A stretch of 64,000 nt of DNA from Erinaceus europaeus (taxonomy: Eukaryota; Chordata; Mammalia; Eulipotyphla; Erinaceidae), in the NCBI RefSeq assembly GCF_950295315.1, contig NC_080177.1:75341786-75405785 (forward strand). Direction: 5' to 3'. The notes under the pieces were generated by a model. The model was given only the letters and a program-made list of their open reading frames with translations, was not told where the DNA came from and ran no database searches. Position numbers and translations under genes: made by a program. Positions 20,740-31,605 of this stretch are shown in pieces. Position 1 is the stretch's first letter. The number at the start of each line of letters is the position of its first letter.

Positions 20740-21322
20740 TAGCTTTGGAGTGACTGAGGGAAGTGTAATAGGTGAGGAGGGTATCTAGGTCTAAGTAGAA
20801 ATGATTCCATTAGGAACATGATGGTGTCTTTTTAGGTCTTTCTCTTTGCTTGCTTCCTTTATTGACTCACTGCAGACTATTGTGCACTTTTGCTTTCAGG
20901 TCTATATTTTGCCCTAATTTTTTTTTATTATTTTGCCCTAATTTATGGATACATGTGAACATATGCTCTATCTCATGGGACCTGGTCTATATCTAGGTTT
21001 GGGGGCTTTGTTAGGAAGTGAACCACCTGAAATGGAATTAGAGAATCCTATGAGAAAGGAAAGGTCTCGCCCGAGTAATGAGGCTGAAAAGTTGACATTC
21101 CACGTCTGACGTCTCTGGACGCAGTCTGAAGTGAAGCATGCTGAGTTGGTACTTGTTGCATTTATTAGGCTGGGATCAGCAGATGCAATATCATTTGGTA
21201 TGAATTGAGAGAAGCATGCAGGAAAGTGAGCCCCACCCTAGAGGTTCCAGGACTGGGGCAAATATGGGCCCTATAGAGGAAGCGGGAGGTTCCTGCTATC
21301 TTACCTTTTCCAAGATTTTCCA

Positions 21323-21365
21323 AGATTAGATGAGATCAGGTGTTCAGGGTGCTGTGGCCATAGAC
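21323..21365 (-). pseudogene. 5S rRNA 5' fragment (nt 1-45), tailless
   Basis: The reverse complement matches the first 45 nt of vertebrate 5S rRNA, starting GTCTATGGCCA, with a few substitutions and a 2-bp deletion. The exact 11-bp repeat CCAAGATTTTC lies on both sides (21310-21320 and 21366-21376), as expected for a target duplication. There is no A tail. It sits head to head with the truncated 5' end of the POC1B retrocopy. Confidence 0.7.
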
Positions 21366-22290
21366 CCAAGATTTTCACCTGATGGAAGATGAATTGTTTC
21401 ATGTAGCAAGGGCAGAACTATTAAAATTTGGGATACCTCAAATGAACAGTGTGTCAACAACTTCTCAGATACCTTAGGTTCACAGCAGCGGAGTTAATTT
21501 GTAGCCTTCCGTCCTTGGGTAGCTATCTCTTCATGGCTTTCTCACATGGCCTGATTAAGATTCTGGCTCTCTCAGAAGGAAAGCTCATATATACATTTCA
21601 AGGACATATGGGGCCTGTTTCATTTTCCAAAGGTGGAGATTTATTTGCTTCAGGATGTGCTGATATGCAGATACATCCAAAGCTTGAAGTCATGGACCTG
21701 TTACCGCTACACCCCCTGTTGTTGATATTCTTTCTTTTGATTCTTCCTTGACAATGGAAACCATATTTAGAAGTCTGCCAGACCAGGGTGAAGATCTGCA
21801 AACATTTCTTGAACCTTCTTTAATATGTCACCAGGATGCGCTAAAACCCTTGAAAAAGAGAAGACATGAGTGACAAACCCTCTGAGAGCCAAAGAAGTGT
21901 GTCACTTGCTGTGACTGAAGCCTTAGAGCAGATCATGGAACAGCTCCAAGTTTTGACACAGACTGTTTCAGTCTTGGAGCAGCCAGTGACTTTGAGAGAA
22001 GATAAGCTGGAAGACTGCCTTGAAACCAACGCTCTGCAACAGAGAAGAGTGTGGACCGAGGCACAGGAAATGAATGTTTTCACAGGCACTCAAGAGGGCT
22101 GACCCAGATGCCTCCCGCAACACCACAACCATGTTTTGAGCATCATGAAGTTTTTTTTTTCCAAAGACTGAGCAACAGAAAACAAGGTAGAAAAGGCTAA
22201 CTGAAGAACTAATCTGAACACACAGATCAATGCCAAGGACCAATCTAAACAGTTACCATTCTGATTGTAGTAATAAAGTGAAACATCTTC
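21366..22290 (+). pseudogene. POC1B: POC1B processed pseudogene, 5'-truncated, two internal gaps
   Basis: POC1B is a centriolar WD40 protein. The copy starts inside a WD repeat (FSPDGR, then [19 protein letters not shown]). After a gap of about 38 codons it resumes at VHSSGVN, runs through [10 protein letters not shown] and [15 protein letters not shown], then jumps about 50 codons to HPKLEVMDL and continues to [19 protein letters not shown] and the C-terminal coiled coil [20 protein letters not shown]. Stops and frameshifts break it (TGA after DGR, TAG after DTL, a shift near 21700). No introns remain, and 3' UTR-like sequence with AATAAA (about 22271) follows, so it is a retrocopy. The gaps may reflect a spliced isoform or later deletion. 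The gene call rests on remembered POC1B sequence and POC1A cannot be fully excluded, but the C-terminal spacing favours POC1B. Confidence 0.85.
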
Positions 22291-22304
22291 AGAGAGAAAA
22301 AAGT

Positions 22305-22463
22305 AAAAGATTTGTTTATGAGGGGATGAGTAGGGAGAGGGAGCAATAGATAGATAGATAGAAAGAGATCCAGGACATCATTCTGGTAAATTCAGTACCA
22401 GGGAGCAACGTGGGATCTCATGCTTGAGAGTTGAATACCTTATCTATTGTACTATGTCTCAGA
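22305..22463 (-). mobile_element. Diverged SINE-C copy
   Basis: AAGATTTGTTTATGAGGGGA, CATCATTCTGGTAAATTCAG and CTCATGCTTGAGAGTTGAAT. Confidence 0.75.
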
Positions 22464-22477
22464 CTATGTAAAGTATA

Positions 22478-22605
22478 ATTTTTTTTTGAAGTTTACTCAT
22501 TAAGATAATACAGTAAACTCTGGCATCAAACAGTGCCAGGAATTGAACCTGAAGCCTCAGGTTTGCAAAGAAAGTGCTGTACTTGCTGAACAAGCTCCCA
22601 GTCTC
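22478..22605 (-). mobile_element. Old tRNA-SINE remnant
   Basis: CCAGGAATTGAACCTGAAGCC and an AAGCTCCCAGTC end. Confidence 0.5.
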
Positions 22606-22708
22606 AGGAGAAAAAAGCCACAGAATTCTGGCATAGTAGTATGACTGTGACATAGTTATATTTTCTGAGACAAAGGCTGAGGAAAATAATTTGCCAGTTT
22701 CCATGTTT

Positions 22709-22914
22709 TTCTTTTTTATTTATTATTGGGTAAAGACAGAAGAAATTGAGAGGAGTGGGGGAGATAGTGAGGGAGAGAGACAGAGCGCCACCTCCAGTCC
22801 TGCTTCACAGCTCCTGAAGCTTTCCTCCTGCAGGTGGGGACCCAAAGTTTGAATCTGGGTCCTTGTGCACTATAATGTGTGCTCTTAACCAGGTGTGCCA
22901 CCACTTGGCCCCTC
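22709..22914 (-). mobile_element. SINE-B copy
   Basis: TTATTATTGGGTAAAGACAG to ACCAGGTGTGCCACCACTTGG. Confidence 0.88.
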
Positions 22915-22943
22915 CCATGTTTTCTTAATTCACTCTGACTTTC

Positions 22944-23194
22944 CTTTTCTTTATTTATTTATTCCCTTTTGTTGCCCTTTTTTATTGTTGTAGTTATTAT
23001 TGTTGTTGTTATTGATGTCATCGTTGTTAGATAGGACAGAAAGAAATCAAGAGGGGGGAGAGAAAGATAGACACCTGCAGACCTGCTTCACTGCTTGTGA
23101 AGCGACTCTCCTGCAGGTGGGGAGCCCGGGGCTGGAAGTGGGGTCCTTACACACGCCAGGTGCATTTAACCCCTGCACTACCACCCGACTCCCT
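22944..23194 (-). mobile_element. SINE-A copy
   Basis: TTTATTCCCTTTTGTTGCCC to CACTACCACCCGACTCCC. It lies 160 bp before exon 3. Confidence 0.9.
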
Positions 23195-23353
23195 GATTTT
23201 CTTTTTCTAAATCCTCAGAGGAAACGGACTGCCCCAGTACAATTTCAATAATTTTTGTAGTCACTTTATTGGCAGAGGGAAGATGCGACATGACTTTAAA
23301 AACTTTGGAAAGAACAATTTAAAATATCCTGTCACTTGTACATTTCTCAACAG

Positions 23354-23551
23354 ACTGTACTTGTAGGACCTACTCGAACAGAATCAAGTCTGTACCAGAT
23401 TGAACAGGAGGACACATCCGAGTGGGGCATCTCAGACGCAGAAAGCTTATATAAGGCTCACGAAACCCAGCTCACAGAGGAATCAAGTGAACCCTTGGAT
23501 CATGAAAGGTCCACAGATGATGCCAAAGCGGTCAAGCAGATATCTTTAAAG
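23354..23551 (+). CDS. Internal coding exon 3 of the unrecognised host gene
   Basis: This 198-nt exon (66 codons, phase 0 at both ends) lies between the acceptor ACATTTCTCAACAG and the donor GTGAGTAAT. The peptide runs TVLVGPTRTESSLYQIEQED... to ...AVKQISLK. It is strongly acidic and Ser/Glu-rich, contains a TSEWGISDAESLY stretch, and is probably disordered. Reading continues directly from the 19022 exon and into the 41529 exon. The intron that follows, 18 kb, holds a full L1, a solo LTR and many SINEs. No family assignment is possible from sequence alone. Confidence 0.75.
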
Positions 23552-23812
23552 GTGAGTAATAGGAATGTTGGAAACAGTTATGAGAGTTAGTTGCGAATCT
23601 GTAGTATGAAAGATATGGCCTGGGAGAGAGTCAAGGTGTGGGAATGGAAGGCAGTACTGTGAAGGAAAAAACAAAACAAAACAAGCAAACTATCAGCCCC
23701 AGAGGTAACAATTGCTCATTTGGGAAAAGGGTATTTGTCTTTAAGGGTTTTTAGTCAGTCCCCCAGCCCCCATTCCCCCAGGTCTCTGTGTCTGCATGGT
23801 TCCACAGTCCTT

Positions 23813-24209
23813 TTTCTTTTTAAATTTAGTTTCTTTTTATTTTATTTATTTATTGGATAGAGGCAGCCAGAAATTGAGAGGAAAGGGGAGACAGAGAGGG
23901 AGAGAGAATGATCCTGGAGATGACGCAGAGACTACAGCATTGGACTCTCAAGCATGAAGTCCCGAGTTCAATCCCTGGCAGCACATGTACCAGAGTGATG
24001 TCTGGTCCTTTCTCTCTCTCCTATCTTTCTCATGAATAAATAAATAAAATCTTTAAACAAAAAAAAAGGGGGGGGGGAGAGAGAGACATCTGCAGCCCCG
24101 CTTCACCACTGGCAAACTTTCCCCCTACAGTTGGGGACTGGGGACTTGAACCTGGATCCTTGCACATTGTGACATGTGTGCTCAGCTAGGTGTGCTACTG
24201 CCTGGCCCA
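23813..24209 (-). mobile_element. SINE-B copy split by a SINE-C
   Basis: GGATAGAGGCAGCCAGAAATT (left) and CATCTGCAGCCCCGCTTCAC to GTGCTACTGCCTGGCCC (right) flank the insertion. Confidence 0.88.
23910..24068 (+). mobile_element. Nested SINE-C insertion
   Basis: GATCCTGGAGATGACGCAGAG through ATGTACCAGAGTGATGTCTGG to an A tail. GA-rich target sequence resumes after it. Confidence 0.88.
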
Positions 24210-24259
24210 GTTCCATTGCTTTGCTCTTGGTTGCCTTTTATTCTCTTTTCCTTTTTCAT

Positions 24260-24488
24260 CTACCACCTCTTCCTCTTTCTTCTTTTGATGGAGAGAGAGG
24301 GGGAGACTGGGACCTGACCCATACACAATTTCTTTACTCTGGGCCACTTTGACATTCAGCTAGAAGGAGGGAGAGATGCCTCAGGGACTTTCTCTGTTGC
24401 CGTCTCTCCTCTTAAGGCTTCTGGGGCTTGAACCTGGGCTATGTGCTGATAAGGTAGGTGCTCTGCCTGTGAGATACCTCTCTTACCC
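24260..24488 (-). mobile_element. Old tRNA-SINE remnant
   Basis: GGGGCTTGAACCTGGGCTATG and an end at GATACCTCTCTTACCCCC; otherwise degenerate. Confidence 0.45.
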
Positions 24489-24497
24489 CCAAAACAC

Positions 24498-24726
24498 TTT
24501 TTAAAAAATTGTTTATTTATTTTAATGTATTATTTAATTTATTTAGGCTAGAGGGAGTGAGAAATTGAGAGGGAAGGGGAGGGAGGTAGAGGGGAGACAG
24601 AGAGAGAGAGAGAGGCCTATAGCACTACTTCACTGTTTGTGAAGCTTTCCTCCCTACAGGTGGGGGGTGGCAAGGGCTTGAACCCTGGTCCTTGTGCACT
24701 CTACTAGATGTGCTACTGCTTGACTC
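24498..24726 (-). mobile_element. SINE-B copy
   Basis: Purine-rich body with a GA run, AGGGCTTGAACCCTGGTCC and a diverged head. Confidence 0.82.
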
Positions 24727-24750
24727 AAAAAATACTTTTAAGGAGGGGAA

Positions 24751-25211
24751 TGTTGGGCAGCCCCCCTGCTCCATCCTCCATTATGGTCTATTTACACAAT
24801 CATTGTTTTGCCTGAAAGATCCCCACCATGTTATCCCCTCAGGGCATTGCTAATTCCCGCCAGTTAAAACCATCCCAACAGTTGCTAAGGACGCTTCCAC
24901 CTTCCCAGCATGCCTTTTGCCTCTCTCTACCCCCTTTCCTAGCCATTTCCGTTTCCGACTTGCCACTTCCGGTTTTTACCCTATAAAGCCCACTTCTGTT
25001 CCTGGTTCCATTCTGTTCTCTTCTCTTTTTCTTTCCTGAGTCCCGACCTGGAGAAGGGCTGGCGTGCAGGGCGGGAGGCGGCCATTTAGGTCCACATGGC
25101 TTAACCCACTGTGCTCACACCTGACTCTGGGACTCCGCATGAATAAAGAATTGTATTATCGCCACCAGGAGTTCCTGGATCCTCTCTCCCACCCGCAACA
25201 CTAGCCTGGCA
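24751..25211 (+). mobile_element. Solo LTR, family 2
   Basis: TGTTGGGCAGCCCCCCTG to GCAACACTAGCCTGGCA, 461 bp. TATA-like CCCTATAAAGCCC (24980) and GAATAAAGAATTG (25140) mark promoter and polyadenylation site. The flanks GGGGAA and GGGGGA match at 5 of 6 bases. Between them lies about 110 bp absent from the 53727 copy, including CATGGCTTAACCCACTGTGC, which reads like a reverse SINE-A head. Confidence 0.82.
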
Positions 25212-26157
25212 GGGGGAGAATCTAAGGCTTTGCAGAAATCGATCTAGAACTCCCCAGGCTTGAGATTTCAACATTGAAACCACGGTACCACCACCCAGAT
25301 GGTTTCCCCTGAACCATCTTGAGGCCATCAGGAGTTGTAGCCCAGGGACCAGGACTGGATGAACTTTGTTTCCTTTAGATGTATACTCGCCCCTTATTAT
25401 GCTAATGTGACCCAGATTCCTTTTCCAAATTCCTGTGTGTGGTTTTCATGATCTTTTACCATATTTTATGTCACCTTACTACTATTTTCTTTGTGCTTTC
25501 GGTCACTTTTTGACTTAAATCAGCGAGCTTATGTTAACATAGATTATTACGAGCATTTTAAATGTCACTTTTTATTGAATCACTGCAGATTATACTATCA
25601 CCAGTAATCCTCTTGGACTGATTCATGTGGATGTCCCTTCTAGAGTAAACGATTTCCCTGGTCAGCTCCTCTCCTCTGGGTCTCCCCCCTCTCAACAATG
25701 GCCATGTTTCCACTGTGCTGTTTCATCCAGGTCATTTTCAGTTCTTCATTGTTCGCAGGTGCCCAACTCAGAGACGTTGGGTTTCTCTGTGGCTTTCCCC
25801 CGATTGTTCATTTCACGTGGTACAGGTTCTCCCAGCCCCTAGAGACAACTACTTATCACTTTTCTCTTCTCCTTTTCCTGTTGCCTCTATTGTATTGGGT
25901 CTTGGTGATCTTCGGTTTGAAGTAGTGCAGTTGCCTCCTGGCCTTTTATTGTTTCTGAAGGCCTCTTTTCTTAGTTTCTTCCTGTAGGACACTAGCAGAC
26001 TGATCTTCTGGGAGTTACAGGGCCTAGAAATGATCCATACGTCATAATTGACTGAAAACAAAACCACCACTATTGGCTTGTTGTGACTGAGAAATCATTA
26101 AAAATTATTTACCTTTGGTAAATAGAAGCAGTCTTTCCTGGAGGTAACTAGAATTTT
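25212..26157. other. Unique intron sequence
   Basis: No repeat family of the window and no exon in chain phase is recognised. A CT-rich stretch spans about 25,660-25,990. Confidence 0.45.
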
Positions 26158-26368
26158 AAAAAAATTATTTAAAAAATATTTTTCTTTCTTTATTATTGGG
26201 AGAGACAGAGAGAAATTGAGAAGGAAAGGGGAGACAGAGAGGGAGAGAGACAGAAACATCTTCACCACTCGTGAAGCTTTCCCCCTGCAAGTAGGGGCCA
26301 GGGACTTAAACCCGGCTCCTTGCACACTGCAATGTGAGCGCTTAACCAGGTGCGCCACCACCTGGCCC
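26158..26368 (-). mobile_element. SINE-B copy
   Basis: TTATTATTGGGAGAGACAGAG to GCGCCACCACCTGGCCCC. Confidence 0.88.
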
Positions 26369-26399
26369 CTTTAATGATGTTTTAAAAAGTTTTCAATAC

Positions 26400-26612
26400 T
26401 TAAAATTTTTTTTTACAATCTATTTATTGGACAGAGACAAAACAGAAGTCAAGAAGAAAGGGAAGATAGAGAGGGAAAGAGATAGAGAGACATATGCAGC
26501 CCTGTTTCACCACCTGTAAAGCTTTCCCCCTGCAGGTGGGGACCAGAGGCTCAAACCCGGGTCCTTGGGCACTGTAATGTCCCCTCAATCAGGTGTGCCA
26601 CCACCCGGCCCC
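26400..26612 (-). mobile_element. SINE-B copy
   Basis: TTTATTGGACAGAGACAAAAC to GTGCCACCACCCGGCCCC. It lies in tandem, same orientation, after the previous copy. Confidence 0.88.
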
Positions 26613-26715
26613 AAGTTTTTTGTTTACCATGTGCTAAGTTTAACTTTGCTAAGCATTTTACATATATTACCCAACCCCACCACACCCTCCAAATAACAAC
26701 ATTGCTCTTTCATTT

Positions 26716-26866
26716 TAAAAAAAAAAGATTTTATTTATTTATGAGAAATGATAGGAGAGAGAGGAAGAACCAGACATCACTCTGGTACATGTGCTGCTGG
26801 GGATTGAACTCAGGACCTCATGCTTGAGAGTCCAAAGCCTTATCCACTGTGCCACCTCCCGGACCA
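26716..26866 (-). mobile_element. SINE-C copy
   Basis: AGATTTTATTTATTTATGAG to GCCACCTCCCGGACCA. Confidence 0.92.
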
Positions 26867-27165
26867 TAACACTGCTCTTTCATAACAATGACCAGCAGGC
26901 TTCTAGTTTAGTACGAGAAGATAAACTCTTAACTGGAAACATGACTAGGAATGGAGTGTCCCTTATAAAGTTGGGAGAGATGGTTTGATTAGGGTGGGAA
27001 AGAGACTGCTGAACAGAGACCTACAGTGTTTGAAGGGGGAGGAGGAGAATGATTGACAAGAATCTCCCACTTATTGTGGTGGGATATTAAGGCCCAAATC
27101 AGAAACACCAGAGAAAACAGCACTGAAAGTCTCCCTATGAATTCTCCATGAAATCTTCACCAGGT

Positions 27166-28110
27166 ATTACTTATTTATTTATAAAATGAAGATATTGACA
27201 AGACCATAGGATAAGAGGGGTACACACAGTTCCCACTACCACAACTCCGTATTCCACCTCCTCCCTTGATAGCTTTCCTATTCTTTATCCCTCTGGGAGC
27301 ATGGACCCAGGGTCATTATGGGGTTCAGAAGGTGGGAGGTCTGGCTTCTGTAATTGCTTCCCCTGCTGAACATGGGCATTGACAGGACAGGTGGATCCAT
27401 ACTCCCAGCCTGCCTCTCTCTTTCCCTAGTGGGGCAGGGCTCTGGGGAAGCTGGGCTCCAGGGCACATTGGTGGGGTCCTCTGCCCAGGGAAGTCCAGTT
27501 GGCATCATGGTAGCATCTGGAACCTTGTGGCTGAAAAAGAGTTAAAATATAAAGCAGAACAAATTGTTGACTAATCATGAACCTAAAAGCAAGAATACTG
27601 CAGATGAAGATTGGGTGTGTGTGTGTCTCTGTTTTAGAAAAAGCTAGTAGGTCTATTTTAGGTATATTCCAAGGGGTCCATGGCTTTACTAGTTTTTGCC
27701 TGAGCCTGACAGCTAACATGCAGGTGGACCCAGGTTATTGTCTGGGGAGATGGTGTCATAGTTGGAAAAAGGACCAGAAAGCTGGATCAGGGAAGAGGGT
27801 AACTCCCAAATATGGGAAAAGTGTATAAATATTGTTGACTGTAAACCCCATCGATTGGATCTGGGGCCCATATTGAGCGCAGGAACCTATGTAACCTCTG
27901 CACCCTGTAGGTCTGAGCTTGCATTCTGTGGTCACGGCTAGGAACATTCCAGGCTGCACTAATTTCAGGACCCATCTTCCTTGAGTAGTAGAGTATGTTG
28001 CTCAACCTTTGAGAGAATGGAACAGTCCCTACCATTGTTGATCCACATTGAGGGCAAGGTCCCACAATTAAAATAAGGGGGTCCATTATGTTGTTCCTGG
28101 TTTCACCAGG
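27166..28110 (-). mobile_element. Family E copy
   Basis: Same order of blocks as 19493-20450: AAGACCATAGGATAAGAGGG, CATACTCCCAGCCTGCCTCTC, GGGAAAAGTGTATAAATATTG, GTAGGTCTGAGCTTGCATTC. Divergence from the 19493 copy shows it is an independent insertion. Confidence 0.7.
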
Positions 28111-28290
28111 TATCTTATATATACTGTGTTAGCATCTCAACATCAGCTATTATCCATGAACTTTACCTGCTTGATCATCTGCTGCCGAAAGATTAGCCTT
28201 TAGCATCTCTGGTGTAGGAATGAGGAACAGACTTTAGCAAGTCAGGTGAGATTGATGCAGCTGGGGTCTCAGGGAGACTAGAGGACTTCT

Positions 28291-28571
28291 TTTTGAATTT
28301 ATGCATTTATCTATTTTTACTGCCACCACGGTTATTATTGGGGCTTGGTGCCAGCAAGATGAATTCACTGCTTCCATTTTCCCCCCCATTTTCTATTTTT
28401 TATTTGATAAGCTAGAGAAACTGAGACAGGGAAGAGGAGATATAAAGGGAGAGAGAAAGACAGATACCTGCAGACCTGCTTCCCTGCAGGTGGGGAACAG
28501 AGGCTTGAACCTGGGTCCTTGTGCTTAGTAATGTGTGTGCTCAAGCAGGTATACCACTGCCTGTTCCCCAC
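28291..28571 (-). mobile_element. SINE-A2 copy
   Basis: GGTTATTATTGGGGCTTGGTG, CACTGCTTCCATTTTCC and a diverged head ending TACCACTGCCTGTTCCCC. Confidence 0.78.
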
Positions 28572-28769
28572 CCCTGACCCTTATTTTGACATAACTAGAG
28601 ATGAGTTAAAGAAGTAAGGCCAAACTTCCACTGCTCAAATAGATACTGGAAGGTCTCATTTAGTAAAAACCCCAAGCTAGACATTTTATCATTCTCCAAG
28701 CACCACAACAAGTCATTAAAATACAAAAAGATAATTTTAATAATTTTTTACCTTACTATTTCTGATGAC

Positions 28770-28888
28770 TTTTTTTTTTCTTTACAAAGCTCTGCTCAGC
28801 TCTGTCTTATGGTGGTACTAGAGATTGAACTGCGAAACTTTGCTGCCTCAGGCAGGAAAGTCTTCTGTATAACCATTATGCTAGCTCA
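28770..28888 (-). mobile_element. SINE-D copy
   Basis: AAGCTCTGCTCAGCTCTGTC to ATAACCATTATGCTAGCTC. Confidence 0.8.
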
Positions 28889-29073
28889 TTAGCTTCAGTC
28901 CTACACTTGAAGCTCACTAGAATAACACAGGTTGTTAAGAGTTCTAGTTCAATTCATGATCAACCAGAAGAGGGATGAGAGAATGGTGACTCCTTGAAGT
29001 AACGGCTGACACAAGAATCTATGAGAAGATCACTGAACATTTTAGGAGGAAAAAATGTGTAAAAAGTGTAAAT

Positions 29074-29375
29074 ATTGGGGGTCAGGTTCCCCACCTGCAG
29101 GGAGAGGGGTCATTTCACAGGTGGTGAAACAGGTTTGCAGGTGTCTGTCTTTCTCTCCCTGTCTCTGTCTTCCAGTCCTCTCTCCATTTCTCTCTGTCCT
29201 ATCCAACAACAAAGACATCAATAACCACAACAATGATAAAAACGACAAGGGCAACAACAAAAAGAAGAAGGGAAAAATAGCCTTCAGGAGCAGTGGATTT
29301 GTGGTGCAGGCACCGAGCCCCAGTGATAACCCTGGAGGCAAAAAAAATAAAATAAAATAAAGAAAAAAAAAAAAG
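29074..29375 (+). mobile_element. SINE-A2 copy, head missing
   Basis: Starts at GGGGGTCAGGTTCCCCACC. The tRNA A-box part is gone; body, 3' module and an AATAAAATAAA tail are intact. Confidence 0.85.
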
Positions 29376-30139
29376 TAACTATCACATATCCTATGATTGT
29401 AAAAGGAAAGAAATTTAAGAGATGTTGCATGTGCTGAGTCTCCCCCCCCACCGCCAGTTCTCTCAAAACACTTATAGGTGATCTATTACATTCGGCATTC
29501 AAGAAGTAACACAAAGGATGAAAGAAGAAACACATCTCCACAGAGAAACATACAAGTGGCATGTGGCTACCACAGTTTTATTAAGAAGTCAGGCTCCTGA
29601 ATGAGTGAGGCCTGTGAATAGTGCTGAGAATTAAAAAGGGTTTTTTTCCCCCCTTATGTTAGTTTTGGAGCAAAGAGAGAGAGAAAAGGAAGGATAACCC
29701 TGTCACTGTGGATGAATAGCGTGATGACAACCGATGACAGAGCTGCCTTGATTGATTTTTAGAAAAAGGCTGAGGCTTTAAGTCAACAGAAATAAGACAA
29801 AGAGCAAAAGAACCTGATCATCATGTACTTTCCTTCTCTTAAAGCTGACAAGGAGAATTACCTTTAGAAAAAGAATCGATAAAAGAAACTTGAAGTCCAA
29901 GATTGAGAATAAAAGACTTTTCAGAGGTGATTTAGATATCCGAGGCTGCTGACCCTCAGGGACAGGCTTGAATCTGCTGTGTCCCAGGCTGCAGTGACTC
30001 TGAGGTGCTAGGATGGGGAGCCTGGCAGTGGAGAATCTAAGTTTTTACTTTTTTTTTTTTTTTTAAAGGGCAAGTCTCTGTAATGTATGCATTGATTTTT
30101 GGACAAAGCCCTGGAATGATCAAATGAACTACTTAAAAT
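29376..30139. other. Unique intron sequence
   Basis: No exon or known repeat recognised; a T run at 30048-30064. Confidence 0.45.
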
Positions 30140-30427
30140 TTTTTTTCTTTTTATTTATTTACCCTTTTGTTGCCCTTGTTTTTTTTTATTGTTGTAGTTA
30201 TTGTTGTTCTTGATGTCGTTGTTGTTGGATAGGACAGAGAGAAATGGAGAGAGGAGGGGAAGACAGAGAGGGGGAGAGAAAGACAGACACCTGCAGACCT
30301 GCTTCACCCTGTGAAGCGACTCCCCTGCAGATGGGGAGCTGAGGGCTCAAACCGGGATCCTTAAGCTGGTCCTTGCGCTTTGCGCCACGTGCACTTACTT
30401 AACGCACCGTGCTATAGCCCGACTCCC
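30140..30427 (-). mobile_element. SINE-A copy
   Basis: TTATTTACCCTTTTGTTGCCC to GCTATAGCCCGACTCCC. Confidence 0.92.
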
Positions 30428-30549
30428 TTCTTTTCTTCTCCTCCTCCTTCTTCTCTTTCTCCTTCTCCTTTTCTTCCCCTTCCTCGTCACCTTCCCCTTC
30501 CTCTTCCTCTTCGTCTCCTTCCCCTTCTCCTCCTCCTCCTCCTCCTTCA
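30428..30549 (+). repeat. Polypyrimidine CTT/CCT tract
   Basis: About 120 bp of TTC/CTC triplets joining a SINE-A head to a SINE-D tail. Confidence 0.88.
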
Positions 30550-30660
30550 CCAGAGCACTGCTCAGCTCTGGCTTATGGTGGTGTGGGGGATTGAACATGG
30601 GACTCTGGAGCCTCAGGTATGAAAGTCTCTTTGTATTGCCATTATGCTATCTACCATCCA
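30550..30660 (-). mobile_element. SINE-D copy
   Basis: CCAGAGCACTGCTCAGCTCTG to TTGCCATTATGCTATCTACC. Confidence 0.9.
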
Positions 30661-30975
30661 CCCTCTCTTAAATTTCTTTCCTTTAGAATCACGAGAAATG
30701 TGATCTCTGTATCTTTATAGGTATCTTTCAAACTGCTCTCAAACTGCTCAGGACTCCTCACATAGGCTTTTGTGTCAATCATTCCTTTAAAGGTCACCAT
30801 TATCTCATTCCTCTTTTGGCTGCTTATGACTTGGATGCCAATCCTAACAATCTTTGTTATAGTAAAGCTTTGTAACAATTAGTTATGTGAAAGTGCACGA
30901 TTAGTTTTGAAAATCTTTAGCAGTCTGAGATGGAACTGTGTCCAGTCCCAATTTCCCAACAAATAAACCATGGAG

Positions 30976-31050
30976 ATTAAAAAAGATTTACTTATTTATG
31001 AGAGAGAGAGGAAGAGGGGAGAGGGAGAGAGGGAGAGGGAGAGGGAGAGG

Positions 31051-31112
<62 letters not shown>

Positions 31113-31212
31113 AGCCAGTATACTGCTTAACTCAGACATATGATGGTGCCAAAGTTTGAACCTGGGACTTCTTGGGCCTCAGGCATGGAAATCAGATATG
31201 CTACCATGGTGC
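30976..31212 (-). mobile_element. SINE-D copy with long (GA)n
   Basis: AGATTTACTTATTTATGAGAG, a GA/GGGA run at about 31000-31107, then CAGTATACTGCTTAACTCAG and TTTGAACCTGGGACTTC. Confidence 0.82.
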
Positions 31213-31489
31213 AATTTCTTCACTTTCTCAACAGTTTTGATGAGGAACAGAGAAGATTTACTATGGACTTTGCTAATAACACCCAAAACATTACTAGTAA
31301 ATTATGTTTAGTCAGACCTCAGATTAATTTATTTGGGGTAAATATATGTAGAGATTTGCCTGTGGGTTAACAAATCATAGGTTATATGTGAAAAAAAGAT
31401 TTCAGAGTTTTACATTATAATTTTGGATAGCAGACAGTGAAATCAGCATTTGAAATATTTGACAAATTTGTTAAGAAAAGAATGACCTG

Positions 31490-31605
31490 GACTGGGGAAA
31501 TAGCTCACTTGGATAGCTCACTGCTCAGCCCAGGTTCTAGACCGGCCACTGTCGCACTGAAGGGAGCTTTGGTGCTGTGGTCTCTTTCATACTCTCTGCT
31601 TCTCT
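31490..31605 (+). mobile_element. Old tRNA-SINE remnant
   Basis: GACTGGGGAAATAGCTCACTTGG, resembling the 47388 and 55246 remnants. Confidence 0.5.

Larger units (their letters stand above)
19493..21315 (-). mobile_element. Long family E repeat
   Basis: From AAGGAAACACTGACAAAACC through CAGCCTGTCTCTTTCTTTCC, GGGAAAGGTGTATAAATATT, CTGTAGATCTGAGCTCACA and on to GAGAAGCATGCAGGAAAGTG. Shorter copies at 3094, 27166 and 38118 share the left portion. No reading frame for RT or transposase is visible. Classification as L1-related or ERV interior is open. The right limit is where the 5S/POC1B segment begins. Confidence 0.6.
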
